Source: Pseudomonas graminis (GTDB lineage: Bacteria; Pseudomonadota; Gammaproteobacteria; Pseudomonadales; Pseudomonadaceae). Taken from it: 64,000 nt of DNA. The notes below the pieces were generated by a model. That model made no database searches and had not been told where the DNA came from. It saw only the letters and a list, made by a program, of their open reading frames with translations. A program made the position numbers and the translations under genes. Shown one piece after another: positions 35,876 to 44,219 of this stretch; the first letter of the stretch is position 1; every line of letters starts with the position of its first letter. The stretch spans positions 1 to 64,000 of the forward strand of contig NZ_MDEN01000066.1 in the NCBI RefSeq assembly GCF_001705435.1. Direction: 5' to 3'.

Positions 35876-38800
35876 ATGGTAAGCAAGACCAACGAACAGG
35901 CGCTGGAAGCCAGCATCGAAAAGTACCTGACCGGCACCTGCCTGGAAGAGCAGGCGACGATTCGCGATGGCGTGACGGAATTGCCCTTTGGCCCTAACCA
36001 CGGCTACCAACTGGGCCGTGTCCAGGACTTCAATGCCCGCTATGCCGTAGATACTCGCTGTTTATGGCAGTTCCTTGAGGCCAGCCAGGGCGATGAGCTG
36101 GAACGCCTCAAGCAGCGCTACGAGGACTGGGACCTGCGCATTCTGGAGCGCTTCGACCGGCTGGCGAAAAAATACGGAGTGCTGCACCTACTCAAGCGCG
36201 GCCTGGCCATCGACGATGTGCACCTCAACCTCATGTACCCTGCGCCGTTGGCCAGCAGCTCGGAGCGGGTCAAACGCCAGTTCGCGGCGAATCTCTTTAG
36301 TAGCACCCGCCAGGTGCGTTACTCCCTGAGCAATACCTTAGAAGAGATCGACCTGGTGCTTTTCGTCAACGGGCTGCCCTTCGCCACGCTGGAGCTGAAG
36401 AACCCCTGGACCGGCCAGACCGCCCGTTATCACGGGCAGAAGCAGTACAGGCAGTATCGTGACAGCAGTCAACCACTGCTGCAGTTCGGCCGCTGCCTGG
36501 TGCATATGACTGTGGATACCGACGATGTCTACATGACCACCAGGTTGGCCGGTGCCGCGACCTTCTTCCTGCCCTTCAATAAGGGCCACAACCACGGGGC
36601 CGGCAACCCGCCGAACCCGGCCGGACACAAGAGCGCCTACCTGTGGCGGGAGATTTTTAGCCGCGAAAGTGTGGCCAACATCATCCAGCACTTCGTTCGC
36701 CTGGACGGCAGCAGCAAGACGCCGCTGGCCAAGCGCACGCTGTTCTTCCCGCGCTACCACCAACTGGATGTTGTGCGCCGCTTGGTGGCGCACGCCAGCC
36801 AGCAAGGCGTGGGCCAGCGCTACCTGATCCAGCACTCGGCCGGCTCGGGCAAGTCGAACTCGATCACCTGGGCGGCCTATCAACTGATTGAAACTTACCC
36901 AGCTTCGCTGGAGGTTGCTGGCGCGCGCGGCCTGGATGTGCCGCTGTTCGACTCAGTGATTGTGGTAACCGACCGCCGTCTTCTAGACAAGCAGCTGCGC
37001 GAGAACCTGCGCGAATTCTCCGAGGTGAAGAACATCATCGCTCCGGCGCTGAAATCATCCGACCTCAAACAGGCGCTGGAGCAAGGCAAGAAAATCATCA
37101 TCACCACCATCCAGAAGTTTCCTTGGATCGTCGAAGGCATCGATGACATGGCCGGCAAGCGCTTCGCCGTGATCATCGACGAGGCCCACAGCTCGCAGGA
37201 CGGCAGCAGCCACGGCACGATGAACGCGGTGATGGGCGGCGGCGAACAGGACGACTCCCAGGAGAAGATCCTCAGCGCCATCAAGAACAGCAAGATGCGC
37301 GGCAACGCCTCCTACTTCGCCTTCACCGCCACACCGAAGAACAGCACGCTGGAGAAATTCGGCGAACAGCAAACCGATGGCCGTTTCGAACCCTTTCATC
37401 TGTACTCGATGAAACAGGCCATCGAGGAGGGCTTTATCCTCGATGTGCTGGCCAACTACACCACCTACCGCAGCTACTACGAGATCCAGAAGTCCATTGA
37501 GGACAATCCGTTGTTTGACACGCTGAAAGCGCAGAAGAAGCTACGTGCCTATGTCGAACGCGACCAGCAGACCATCGACGTCAAGGCAGAGGTGATGCTG
37601 GAGCACTTTATCGAGCAGGTGGTGACTCCGAAAAAGCTCAAGGGCCAGGCCAAAGGCATGGTTATCACACAGAACATCGAGGCCGCCATCCGTTATCATA
37701 AGGCCATCAGCCGGCTGCTGGTGGCGCGCGGCAATCCGTTCAAGGCGCTGATTGCCTTCTCCGGCGATAAGCTGGTCGATGGCATCGAGTACAGCGAGGC
37801 GGGGATCAACGGCTTCGTCGAGGCAAATACGCGGGACAAATTCGACACCGACGAGTACCGCTTGCTGGTGGTGGCCAACAAGTACCTGACCGGCTTCGAC
37901 CAGCCCAAGCTGTGCGCCATGTACGTAGACAAGAAGCTGCAGTACGTGCTCGCCGTGCAGGCGCTTTCACGCCTGAACCGCGCCGCGCCGAAGTGGGGCA
38001 AGAAAACCGAGGACCTGTTCGTCCTCGACTTTTTCAACCTGGTGGAGGACATCAAGATATCCTTCGATCCGTTCTACACGGCCACCAGCTTGTCCCGCGC
38101 GACCGACATCAACGTGCTGCATGAGCTCAAGGACCAACTGGACGAGGTCGGCGTCTACGAATGGCCAGAGGTCGAGGCGTTCGCCGCGCAGTACTTCGAC
38201 AATGTCGATGCCGAGCAGCTGGCCGTGCTGATCGATATCTCGGTTGAGCGTTTTGAGGTGGAGCTGGAGTTGGAGGATGAGGCGAAGGTCGACTTCAAGA
38301 TCAAGGCCAAGCAGTTCGTGAAGATCTACGGCCAGATGGCCTCGATCATGCCTTACGAGATTGTGGCCTGGGAAAAGTTGTTCTGGTTCCTCAAGTTCCT
38401 GATCCCAAAACTCAAGGTCAAGGACAAGGACGCCGACGAGATCGACGCACTGCTCAATTCGGTGGACCTTTCTTCCTATGGGCTAGAGCGGGTCAAGCTC
38501 AACCACAGCATTGCTCTGGATGATGCTAACACTGAGCTTGATCCGGCTAACCCCAATCCGCGCGGGATGCATGACGGCGAGCAGGAGAAAGACCCGCTGG
38601 ATCAGATCATCCAAAGCTTCAACGAGCGCTGGTTCCAGGGCTGGGGTGTGACCACTGAGGAAAAGCGCGTGAAGTTTCTGAGCATTCTACACGGTATTCA
38701 GGAGCATCCGGACTTCGAGCCCAAGTATCAGAAAAGTCAGGACGAAGACCACCGCGCCCTTGCATTCGAGAAAATATTTGAGGAAGTCATGCTGATACGG

Positions 38801-38893
38801 CGACGTCAAGATCTGGAACTCTACCGCCTAGTGGCCAGCGATGCAGTGCTGAAGTCGTCATTGCAGCAGAGCATGCGGGGCATGCTGGACTAA
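35876..38893 (+). CDS. hsdR: Type I restriction endonuclease subunit HsdR
   Basis: 1005 residues. The N-terminal nuclease has EEIDLVLFVN and LELKNPW (D and ExK catalytic residues, about 158-175). The superfamily-2 translocase has Walker A SAGSGKS (about 321-327), DEAHSSQ and the later motif VANKYLTGFDQP. A C-terminal helical part binds HsdM. AAGGAAG precedes the ATG. It completes a type I system. It is separated from hsdS by the AlbA_2 gene and a repeat-rich leader, so it may be expressed later or less than the methylase. Confidence 0.95.
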   Translation: MVSKTNEQALEASIEKYLTGTCLEEQATIRDGVTELPFGPNHGYQLGRVQDFNARYAVDTRCLWQFLEASQGDELERLKQRYEDWDLRILERFDRLAKKYGVLHLLKRGLAIDDVHLNLMYPAPLASSSERVKRQFAANLFSSTRQVRYSLSNTLEEIDLVLFVNGLPFATLELKNPWTGQTARYHGQKQYRQYRDSSQPLLQFGRCLVHMTVDTDDVYMTTRLAGAATFFLPFNKGHNHGAGNPPNPAGHKSAYLWREIFSRESVANIIQHFVRLDGSSKTPLAKRTLFFPRYHQLDVVRRLVAHASQQGVGQRYLIQHSAGSGKSNSITWAAYQLIETYPASLEVAGARGLDVPLFDSVIVVTDRRLLDKQLRENLREFSEVKNIIAPALKSSDLKQALEQGKKIIITTIQKFPWIVEGIDDMAGKRFAVIIDEAHSSQDGSSHGTMNAVMGGGEQDDSQEKILSAIKNSKMRGNASYFAFTATPKNSTLEKFGEQQTDGRFEPFHLYSMKQAIEEGFILDVLANYTTYRSYYEIQKSIEDNPLFDTLKAQKKLRAYVERDQQTIDVKAEVMLEHFIEQVVTPKKLKGQAKGMVITQNIEAAIRYHKAISRLLVARGNPFKALIAFSGDKLVDGIEYSEAGINGFVEANTRDKFDTDEYRLLVVANKYLTGFDQPKLCAMYVDKKLQYVLAVQALSRLNRAAPKWGKKTEDLFVLDFFNLVEDIKISFDPFYTATSLSRATDINVLHELKDQLDEVGVYEWPEVEAFAAQYFDNVDAEQLAVLIDISVERFEVELELEDEAKVDFKIKAKQFVKIYGQMASIMPYEIVAWEKLFWFLKFLIPKLKVKDKDADEIDALLNSVDLSSYGLERVKLNHSIALDDANTELDPANPNPRGMHDGEQEKDPLDQIIQSFNERWFQGWGVTTEEKRVKFLSILHGIQEHPDFEPKYQKSQDEDHRALAFEKIFEEVMLIRRRQDLELYRLVASDAVLKSSLQQSMRGMLD

Positions 38894-39188
38894 GACATTT
38901 GTAAGCTAGGTGCGTTTCAGCATGATTCGGCTAGTATTCAGTAAACGCTTGGGACCTACGTCGTGCGTAAAGGTACGGCACGGTTCCGACGCAGCCCCGT
39001 TGCCGCTGATACTGAAACGAACCGCTACTGATATACAGTTGACCCAAGCTTGTGGTGTATAAAATTCCACTTATGCTTGCTCTCAGCTGACTGCTGGTGG
39101 GTAGCTGCATGCCAACTCTAGGTAAAAATCAGGTCGTCCGTAAATTTCATATTCACTGTCACAGCCCATAGCAAGGTCATTAGTTGTC
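38894..39188. other. Intergenic region after hsdR
   Basis: About 295 bp between convergent genes. I see no gene and no strong terminator hairpin. Confidence 0.3.
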
Positions 39189-39569
39189 TTAACCAAATTT
39201 CAACTTGCCGAGCTTTTGCAAGCGCTCACGCATATATGCACCATCCCGCTTCATTTCAGCTCGCAAGTCCTCTATTTCCTCGGGGGAAAGTGAAAACAAG
39301 GTACGGGTCGGTGGCTCTTTACTAGTTCGTTGATCATCAGACTTTTCTGGATCGAATTGCTCTCTATCAAATTTCATTCCGTGCACCTCTACAAAGTCAT
39401 AGTCTGCGTGGCATTCACGACCCCAAGGGTCATGCACCCACAAATCCCCATATCCGTCCCTAATGACGTAGTAGCCACCGGGGTCGTTTCTGACCATCAG
39501 GGTAGGGACACTGTGAAATTCTTGGGCTTCTGGATTGAAGCACCACGCATACTGCATTCGTTCTAGCAA
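39189..39569 (-). CDS. Hypothetical protein
   Basis: About 126 residues, not recognised. The N-terminal half is rich in aromatic residues and contains VRNDPGGYYVIRDGYGDLWVHD, suggesting a small beta domain. The C-terminal third is charged and helical (PEEIEDLRAEMKRDGAYMRERL). The TTG start has GGAGG four bases upstream; an ATG four codons later or a GTG at 39635 are alternatives. It follows the next two genes on the minus strand with overlaps, suggesting one transcript from the divergent region at 40.4 kb. Confidence 0.6.
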   Translation of the reverse strand: MLERMQYAWCFNPEAQEFHSVPTLMVRNDPGGYYVIRDGYGDLWVHDPWGRECHADYDFVEVHGMKFDREQFDPEKSDDQRTSKEPPTRTLFSLSPEEIEDLRAEMKRDGAYMRERLQKLGKLKFG

Positions 39570-39775
39570 AGGGCCTCCTTGACGATATCGGTCTGCGAAG
39601 CGGCTTGGAAGAGTGAGGTATGAGCAGTCGTGCACATGAATGCAGTATGGGGTCCCTTGATCCCAGATAAAAGCAGTGAACTATCCATCTGATCTAGAAG
39701 CATCTCAGCAACCATGAGGGCTTTTCGCGGCAGTTCTCTGCCGTTCAGCTCTAACCATTGAAAAGCACATTGCAT
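39563..39775 (-). CDS. Small hypothetical protein
   Basis: About 70 residues with LNGRELPRKALMVAEMLLDQ, an amphipathic helical segment; no family recognised. Its start lies inside the end of the upstream gene and its stop inside the start region of the downstream one, a chain typical of translational coupling. There is no clear ribosome site. It may not be real, but it fills an otherwise unexplained gap in the minus-strand set. Confidence 0.4.
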   Translation of the reverse strand: MQCAFQWLELNGRELPRKALMVAEMLLDQMDSSLLLSGIKGPHTAFMCTTAHTSLFQAASQTDIVKEALC

Positions 39776-40365
39776 CGGGTACACCATTCTTGTGCTGCGC
39801 GCTGACCCATTGGAAAACGTAGGGTCGGCTGGCTTGCATCAGCAACCGTCAAAACCAGTGCGAAGTCTTTGAGTCGACGTGTGCGCTGGAATGTGGGAAC
39901 GCTCATGCCTGTCGCATTGACGACTCGGGCACTGCCTCCCATCTCCACCGCCTCAACCTCCCGCCATTCGCAATGCCAGCCCATGACCCACGAGAAGTCT
40001 CGGATTTGATAATCGCCAGTCGCACTTTGGCATTGAGCGAGTTTCCGCCGGGCTTGGTCAAAGACTATGAAGACCGGGCTTGGATAGCCGAGCAACTGGG
40101 TAACGTCGAGGCCCAAGCATTCCTGATGGTTGACAGAGGCGACGAGTGATTTCGCTCGTTTTTGCTGCTGTACCAAATACCACATCGCGAGGCAGAGAAT
40201 TGAAACGGCTATTAGGAAAAATTGAAATACGTCGGTTGTCCGGTTCTCACTCGAAAGGGCCATGGCCAGTGATGACCCTATTGTTGCGAGTCCTGATAGG
40301 CCCGCTGCAGGTATCGCGATGCCACTGGCTAGGCTGATCCCCGCGATCTTCAAAGCATTTTTCAT
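39751..40365 (-). CDS. Hypothetical protein with two membrane segments
   Basis: 204 residues. Two N-terminal hydrophobic stretches (about 5-35, glycine/alanine rich, and about 47-65, FQFFLIAVSILCLAMWYLV) are followed by a cytoplasmic beta-rich domain with LGYPSPVFIVFDQARRKLAQ. The start has GGGGGTAGCT directly upstream. It faces the XRE regulator across a 135-bp region full of repeated sites. The family is not certain; the layout suggests a membrane-anchored sensor or effector, which is inference. Confidence 0.7.
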   Translation of the reverse strand: MKNALKIAGISLASGIAIPAAGLSGLATIGSSLAMALSSENRTTDVFQFFLIAVSILCLAMWYLVQQQKRAKSLVASVNHQECLGLDVTQLLGYPSPVFIVFDQARRKLAQCQSATGDYQIRDFSWVMGWHCEWREVEAVEMGGSARVVNATGMSVPTFQRTRRLKDFALVLTVADASQPTLRFPMGQRAAQEWCTRCNVLFNG

Positions 40366-40500
40366 AGCTACCCCCAATGTCACTCATAGAGGACATGCTA
40401 GGGTATGTTTTTACATTTGTCACTTATAGAGCGTGAACTTATAGGGCGTGGTCCTATAGTAGGGGTGCTCATAGCATCCTCTCCTTTACGGGAGAGAATA
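40366..40500. promoter_or_regulatory. Tandem controller-type operators, divergent promoter
   Basis: CACTCATAGAG, CACTTATAGAG, AACTTATAGGG and CCTATAGT lie in series between the unknown membrane-protein gene and the XRE gene; the last three are spaced about 15 bp apart. They resemble the ACTTATAG-type boxes of restriction-modification controller proteins. A single small regulator binding here could set expression in both directions. Confidence 0.6.
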
Positions 40501-40725
40501 ATGGCGATTGACCCACGTACCGCCTTCGGCTTACGGCTGATTGAGGTCAGGAAGGCGAAAGGTTGGTCGCAGGAGCGCTTAGCGCTGGAAAGCGGCTTGG
40601 CGCGCAGCTATCTCGGGGGCGTGGAGCGTGGGCAGCGCAATATTGCATTGTTGAACATCTACAAGCTTGCAGAGGCCTTGGCAGTCACGCCAGGTTCACT
40701 GATGGATTCTTCAGCCGAGAAATGA
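40501..40725 (+). CDS. Controller-type XRE/HTH regulator
   Basis: 74 residues, almost all helix-turn-helix: LRLIEVRKAKGWSQERLALE, then GLARSYLGGVERGQRN and LNIYKLAEALAV. The size and the YLGGVERGQRN core are those of C (controller) proteins and short XRE repressors. GGGAGAG precedes the ATG. It stands between the type I locus and the recombinase module. Likely autoregulated through the upstream repeats, and likely governing the divergent minus-strand genes. Confidence 0.85.
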   Translation: MAIDPRTAFGLRLIEVRKAKGWSQERLALESGLARSYLGGVERGQRNIALLNIYKLAEALAVTPGSLMDSSAEK

Positions 40726-40856
40726 GTGCTTTCAGCGATAGTCTCTTCTTGGTCAACTGAGTAGGGCACTCCCCCGAGTCTCAAAGGCTGTGCACAACAT
40801 CCGCTAGTGGCGGCAACCCGTCACTGGGACGCAATTGGGATTCAGGTCAAGAAGGG

Positions 40857-41009
40857 TTGGACGCATTAAAAGCATAGGTTGTCCCCAAGGCCGCTGAGAC
40901 TGATTTCTAACGAAATCAGTCTCAGCGGCCACATTCTTTGTGCTGGGCAGAGCCAGCACAAAGAATGTATGAAGTCGCTGGGGACAAAAAATCAGAGTGT
41001 TGCGTCCAA
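40857..41009. repeat. Nested palindromic structure (three-way junction)
   Basis: Four perfect inverted pairs are nested. Outer: TTGGACGCA (40857-40865) with TGCGTCCAA (41001-41009). Next: TTGTCCCCA (40879-40887) with TGGGGACAA (40979-40987). Inside are two adjacent hairpins: 19-bp arms at 40889-40907 and 40912-40930 with a 4-base loop, and 16-bp arms at 40931-40946 and 40953-40968 with a 6-base loop. The two outer stems are separated by exactly 13 bases on each side. No reading frame crosses it. It may be a structured RNA, a recombination or resolution site, or a miniature inverted-repeat element. Confidence 0.85.
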
Positions 41010-41036
41010 GGTAAATCAGCCACAACAGTGTGTAAT

Positions 41037-41133
41037 CATTGTGGCTGGAATGTGTCGTTAGTATGGTAAAACTTCGGTTACATTGTGGCAGGAATGTGTG
41101 CCTATGATGGTAGGATTGTGGTGAGAGTGTGGA
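41037..41133. repeat. Iteron-like repeats next to the recombinase gene
   Basis: CATTGTGGCTGGAATGTGT at 41037-41055 recurs as CATTGTGGCAGGAATGTGT at 41082-41100, 45 bp later, with partly conserved following sequence (TATGGTAAAA/GATGGTAGGA). A weaker third unit, ATTGTGGTGAGAGTGTGG, starts at 41115. GCCACAA at 41020 is an inverted partial copy. They could be protein-binding sites for the adjacent tyrosine recombinase or the HTH protein. Confidence 0.65.
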
Positions 41134-41163
41134 AGTTTTGATTGTCCTATTCCTAATGAGTTA

Positions 41164-42222
41164 CTAAGGCTCTATTGATTCCGGGGCCGATTGACGCCGA
41201 GGATCTGTCGTAAAAGTTCGAACCGGATTGGTCGCTACTATAGCTAATGGAGTCAAGCCATCTTTGCCGCCCTGGCCTGCTGTTCCATAGGTGCGCCGGG
41301 TTTTTGCGGAAGCATGTCCTAAGCCACGGCTAACGCTATCTCCGTCGGTGAAAGCTTTCATATCAGCCGCCCATTGGTGCCGAAAACAGTAAGCCGTGAC
41401 GGACTGTCTGTGCTGTGGCCATAGGTTGCTGGCTAGGCGTCGTACCTCAACCGTAAAATTCACTGCGCTCTCAATTTTTACTTCCTGTACCGGTACGTCG
41501 TCGCTGCAGTACGCGAATTTACATATCTCACGGACAAGTGGATGAGGATCACTCACACTGTATTTAATGATCCGCCATGGTTGTCCTTGCCCGGACTTAA
41601 CTTTGGCGCCTCGTATACAAAAAGCAATAAAATCTTCACCGGTCACCGGATCTATTTCTCTACATACTGCCACGCCGTGTTGAAGCTCTGCGGGCCGGCA
41701 GCCTGTTAGAGAGGCTACTAAGATCGGTAAAGAATATTTACCGTGACCTGCGCGCAGATATAGATCATGCCGCCAATTAGCAGGGAGGCCCCGGAGAGCC
41801 TGGCGTTTACTGCGGCGTTTACGTCTAGTATGTATGAAGCCAATGTCTTGTGATTCGCGTAATTGCATCAGTCGCCTTAAATGGAAATTAAGCTGATGTG
41901 TCAAATGTCTAGATTGGATCGCATCAGTTGTCTCGGCCAGGCGCGCCATCAGCAGTTCATGGTGTTGTAGCAATGTATATTGAACGGCCGCTAGGCGCTT
42001 GTAAAAAGTGCTACTGCACTCCGTTGCTTGTAATACTTCCGACAATCCACCGGGTGTGTATAACGACCGTTTTATCAAAGTTTCAGCCAGTCTCAGGTAT
42101 TCTTGAGTCGTTATTTTTTGGGGGGCTTCGCGTTTCTCCGATCTCTTCTGCAGGCTAGATACAACTTTCTGGCACTCATCGGCTAATTGGTGCAGTGGTG
42201 CTTGTGGGTCTACTCTCATCAC
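41164..42222 (-). CDS. Divergent tyrosine recombinase-like protein
   Basis: 352 residues. The C-terminal half shows a tyrosine recombinase catalytic set: Arg in LTGCRPAEL, Lys in RGAKVKSG, Arg in YCFRHQWAADM, His in LGHASAKTRR and the nucleophile candidate Tyr in RTYGTAG. The first His of the usual HxxR appears as Tyr (AYCFR). The N-terminal half is helical and charged, unlike the SAM-like core-binding domain of phage integrases. The extension after the tyrosine is about 40 residues. It is separate from the island integrase and adjoins the iteron-like repeats and nested palindrome. Confidence 0.72.
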   Translation of the reverse strand: MMRVDPQAPLHQLADECQKVVSSLQKRSEKREAPQKITTQEYLRLAETLIKRSLYTPGGLSEVLQATECSSTFYKRLAAVQYTLLQHHELLMARLAETTDAIQSRHLTHQLNFHLRRLMQLRESQDIGFIHTRRKRRSKRQALRGLPANWRHDLYLRAGHGKYSLPILVASLTGCRPAELQHGVAVCREIDPVTGEDFIAFCIRGAKVKSGQGQPWRIIKYSVSDPHPLVREICKFAYCSDDVPVQEVKIESAVNFTVEVRRLASNLWPQHRQSVTAYCFRHQWAADMKAFTDGDSVSRGLGHASAKTRRTYGTAGQGGKDGLTPLAIVATNPVRTFTTDPRRQSAPESIEP

Positions 42223-42498
42223 TTTGCTCCCTCCAACTAGAATGGCCAGCCTCGCATTGGTTGTCCTATGGCAGCATCAATCATTGGTAAGGCTGAGTTT
42301 TTGACATCGGGGTGGCATACCGACTGGTCCGCACGGGGTACCGAAATCGAGTTTCAAGCGTCCTCGGCCTTATGGTTTTTTCTCTTCTTGTATGGGTGAC
42401 CCTGTGTCACCTCAAACCACGTTTCACATGACATGCAGTCAGCCGAAGCGATGCGGTACCTGTCCATAGGTCATGTGACTGTCAGTCCTGTGTATAAC
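42223..42498. other. Intergenic region with inverted repeats
   Basis: 276 bp without a gene. GGTGAC/GTCACC forms a palindrome at about 42396-42412, and CACATGAC (about 42426) has an inverted partner GTCATGTG (about 42472). These may be operators for the recombinase gene starting at 42222 or a terminator of the HTH gene. Confidence 0.4.
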
Positions 42499-43119
42499 TT
42501 ACTCGTCGTTCCGATTGCGCTCATGTATTGCGCTTCGTATGGATAGGAGCTTATTGAAGAGGTCTGGATTGCTCTCAGCCAAATGGTCAAGGTCGGCTTG
42601 ATTGATCTGGAAGCCGATATTGGTTTGTCTCTCAATAATCTGCAGGTGCTCGATATGTATGTGATGACCTTCAGTTTCTTTGCTAATTAGCATGCGCTTA
42701 AGCTCCTGCACCGCGTCTTTGATCTCGCCGGGCCGATACTTCCATTGCGCATGACCGCGGTGGCGACCCTGAGAGTCGCTGATCATTATTTTTTCAGTCA
42801 GCTGATACTGGTTGTACTTTCGAGCACGTGATTTGGAAATATAGCCTTGGTCTTCGAGCAATTTTATCTTTCTCATAACCTGGCGCTCACTGATTCCTGC
42901 CTTCTTTGCGATCGTCTGAACTGAGGGGATTGATAATCCTGTTCTCAGATCACAATGGGATTTGATGACGCAGTAGACTGCGAAGGCATCTGGCCCCAGC
43001 TTCGAGAGCTCGTGTTCCACCATCGCCTGAAAAACGTGAAACCAGTGTGTATTGGATTTCAACCGATCCTCTGGGTCTTGGCGATCAATGGAATTTAGCG
43101 ATATCTCCAGGCTGCTCAT
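42499..43119 (-). CDS. HTH (DnaD/HTH_36-like) protein
   Basis: 206 residues. A winged helix-turn-helix lies near the middle of the N-terminal half: FAVYCVIKSHCDLRTGLSIP, then QTIAKKAGISERQVMRKIKLL and EDQGYI. This pattern is common in plasmid replication initiators and in phage replication-module proteins. The C-terminal part is charged and helical. The ATG is preceded by GGTGGAGGGACG and overlaps the stop of the upstream AlpA-like gene (ATGA). An open frame extends further upstream but lacks a ribosome site. Confidence 0.78.
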   Translation of the reverse strand: MSSLEISLNSIDRQDPEDRLKSNTHWFHVFQAMVEHELSKLGPDAFAVYCVIKSHCDLRTGLSIPSVQTIAKKAGISERQVMRKIKLLEDQGYISKSRARKYNQYQLTEKIMISDSQGRHRGHAQWKYRPGEIKDAVQELKRMLISKETEGHHIHIEHLQIIERQTNIGFQINQADLDHLAESNPDLFNKLLSIRSAIHERNRNDE

Positions 43120-43463
43120 TTTCGTCCCTCCACCTGAGTCTTCTTGGTTGGACGTCCACCAGTATGGCGAGCGCTCGCATGCCCCGGAGTGGGAATAAGT
43201 GCAGAAGTCGCCGCCGGTCCACCACGCATCCACTGCCTCAAGTCCCCTAGTCTCCATCTCAGGCGTGAAAGACCAGGAACAGGATCAAGACCTGGCAATT
43301 TCCGTTGACGCACTGTCAGCAGGCTGAAGCCGGTCAGCGCTGCTACCTCTGCTACGCCAACGAGAACGTCGTCCCCAAGCTTTTGGATTTTCAGAATGGT
43401 TTCGTAGTCTACTGTCATCTCGGTTCCGCTCGATTGCTCTGAAGTGACTCCAGTTTTCGCCAA
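43116..43463 (-). CDS. AlpA/MerR-like HTH protein
   Basis: 115 residues. A short excisionase-type helix-turn-helix, VGVAEVAALTGFSLLTVRQR, is followed by LPGLDPVPGLSRLRWRLGDL, the usual wing of AlpA-like proteins. The C-terminus is basic (RPTKKTQVEGRK). The TTG start has GGAG seven bases upstream; an ATG at 43418 is the alternative. It is coupled to the downstream HTH gene. A role as excisionase or regulator of the module is inference. Confidence 0.7.
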   Translation of the reverse strand: MAKTGVTSEQSSGTEMTVDYETILKIQKLGDDVLVGVAEVAALTGFSLLTVRQRKLPGLDPVPGLSRLRWRLGDLRQWMRGGPAATSALIPTPGHASARHTGGRPTKKTQVEGRK

Positions 43464-43512
43464 TCAAGCGCTCCATTTCTAGGACAGCTTTTTGGCAAGG
43501 GATATCGGCCTC

Positions 43513-44094
43513 ATGAACGCAAGCATTCAGTCGCAGCTGCTTTTACCTGACGTCCCAGATGAAGACGTTTCGAATTTCATGGTGCTTGAAATGACAAGGC
43601 ATCGAGAATCGGGACGAAAGAAATTCTTGGTTCGAGTGCCGGTAGACAGAGTCAAGCATCTGTACGCGCTCATGTTGCGAGCATCAAAAAAGACAAAGAT
43701 CTCGCTAGAAAATCAGCTGACAAGTATCACAGGGCTGGAAAATGGCAGGACCCTGCGGCGCTACGTTAGCGGTGAGGCGCACATGGCTTGGCCCACGTAT
43801 CGAAGGATGTTGATGTGGGCGCTGGCCGAAGGCTGGATCAAGGATTACGTTTTTGGATTTTTGGTCATGGAGTCGTTCCATAGCGAAGCCGCGCAGCTCG
43901 CATTGCGGGGGGTTATGGAAAAGACTAGGAGACAAGTTACAGAGATAATTTTAACGAAAGAAGAAATTATCAGTGCGTTCAACAAAGCTTACAGAGCCGT
44001 GGAGCTCGAACGTAATGCCATTGTCGTTCGTCGAGCCGAACTCAATAGCCAGTTTAAGGAATTGGCTATCGAGTTCGATTTCCAGTTCGACTGA
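43513..44094 (+). CDS. Hypothetical protein, divergent gene of the recombinase module
   Basis: 193 residues, not recognised. The stretch KTKISLENQLTSITGLENGR followed by TLRRYVSGEAHMAWPTYRRM reads like a degenerate helix-turn-helix. The C-terminal 70 residues are charged and probably helical. AAGGGA lies ten bases upstream of the ATG; a TTG at 43492 is possible. It is the only plus-strand gene of the module, 49 bp from the AlpA-like gene, and may be its regulator (inference). Confidence 0.68.
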   Translation: MNASIQSQLLLPDVPDEDVSNFMVLEMTRHRESGRKKFLVRVPVDRVKHLYALMLRASKKTKISLENQLTSITGLENGRTLRRYVSGEAHMAWPTYRRMLMWALAEGWIKDYVFGFLVMESFHSEAAQLALRGVMEKTRRQVTEIILTKEEIISAFNKAYRAVELERNAIVVRRAELNSQFKELAIEFDFQFD

Positions 44095-44219
44095 TCAGGC
44101 TAATGTCGGTTGCAAACGTAGCGATTCTAAATATCCCTCGCCCGTCCAACGGACGTATCCATGTGTGTTGGGGGCGATTGAACACTGGCCATGGGCATAC
44201 AGAGTATCTAAAGCCGCGA

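Noticed and set aside
40857..41009. Retron-type msr-msd RNA
   Set aside because: The closed outer stem with inner hairpins is suggestive, but no reverse transcriptase gene exists anywhere in the window.
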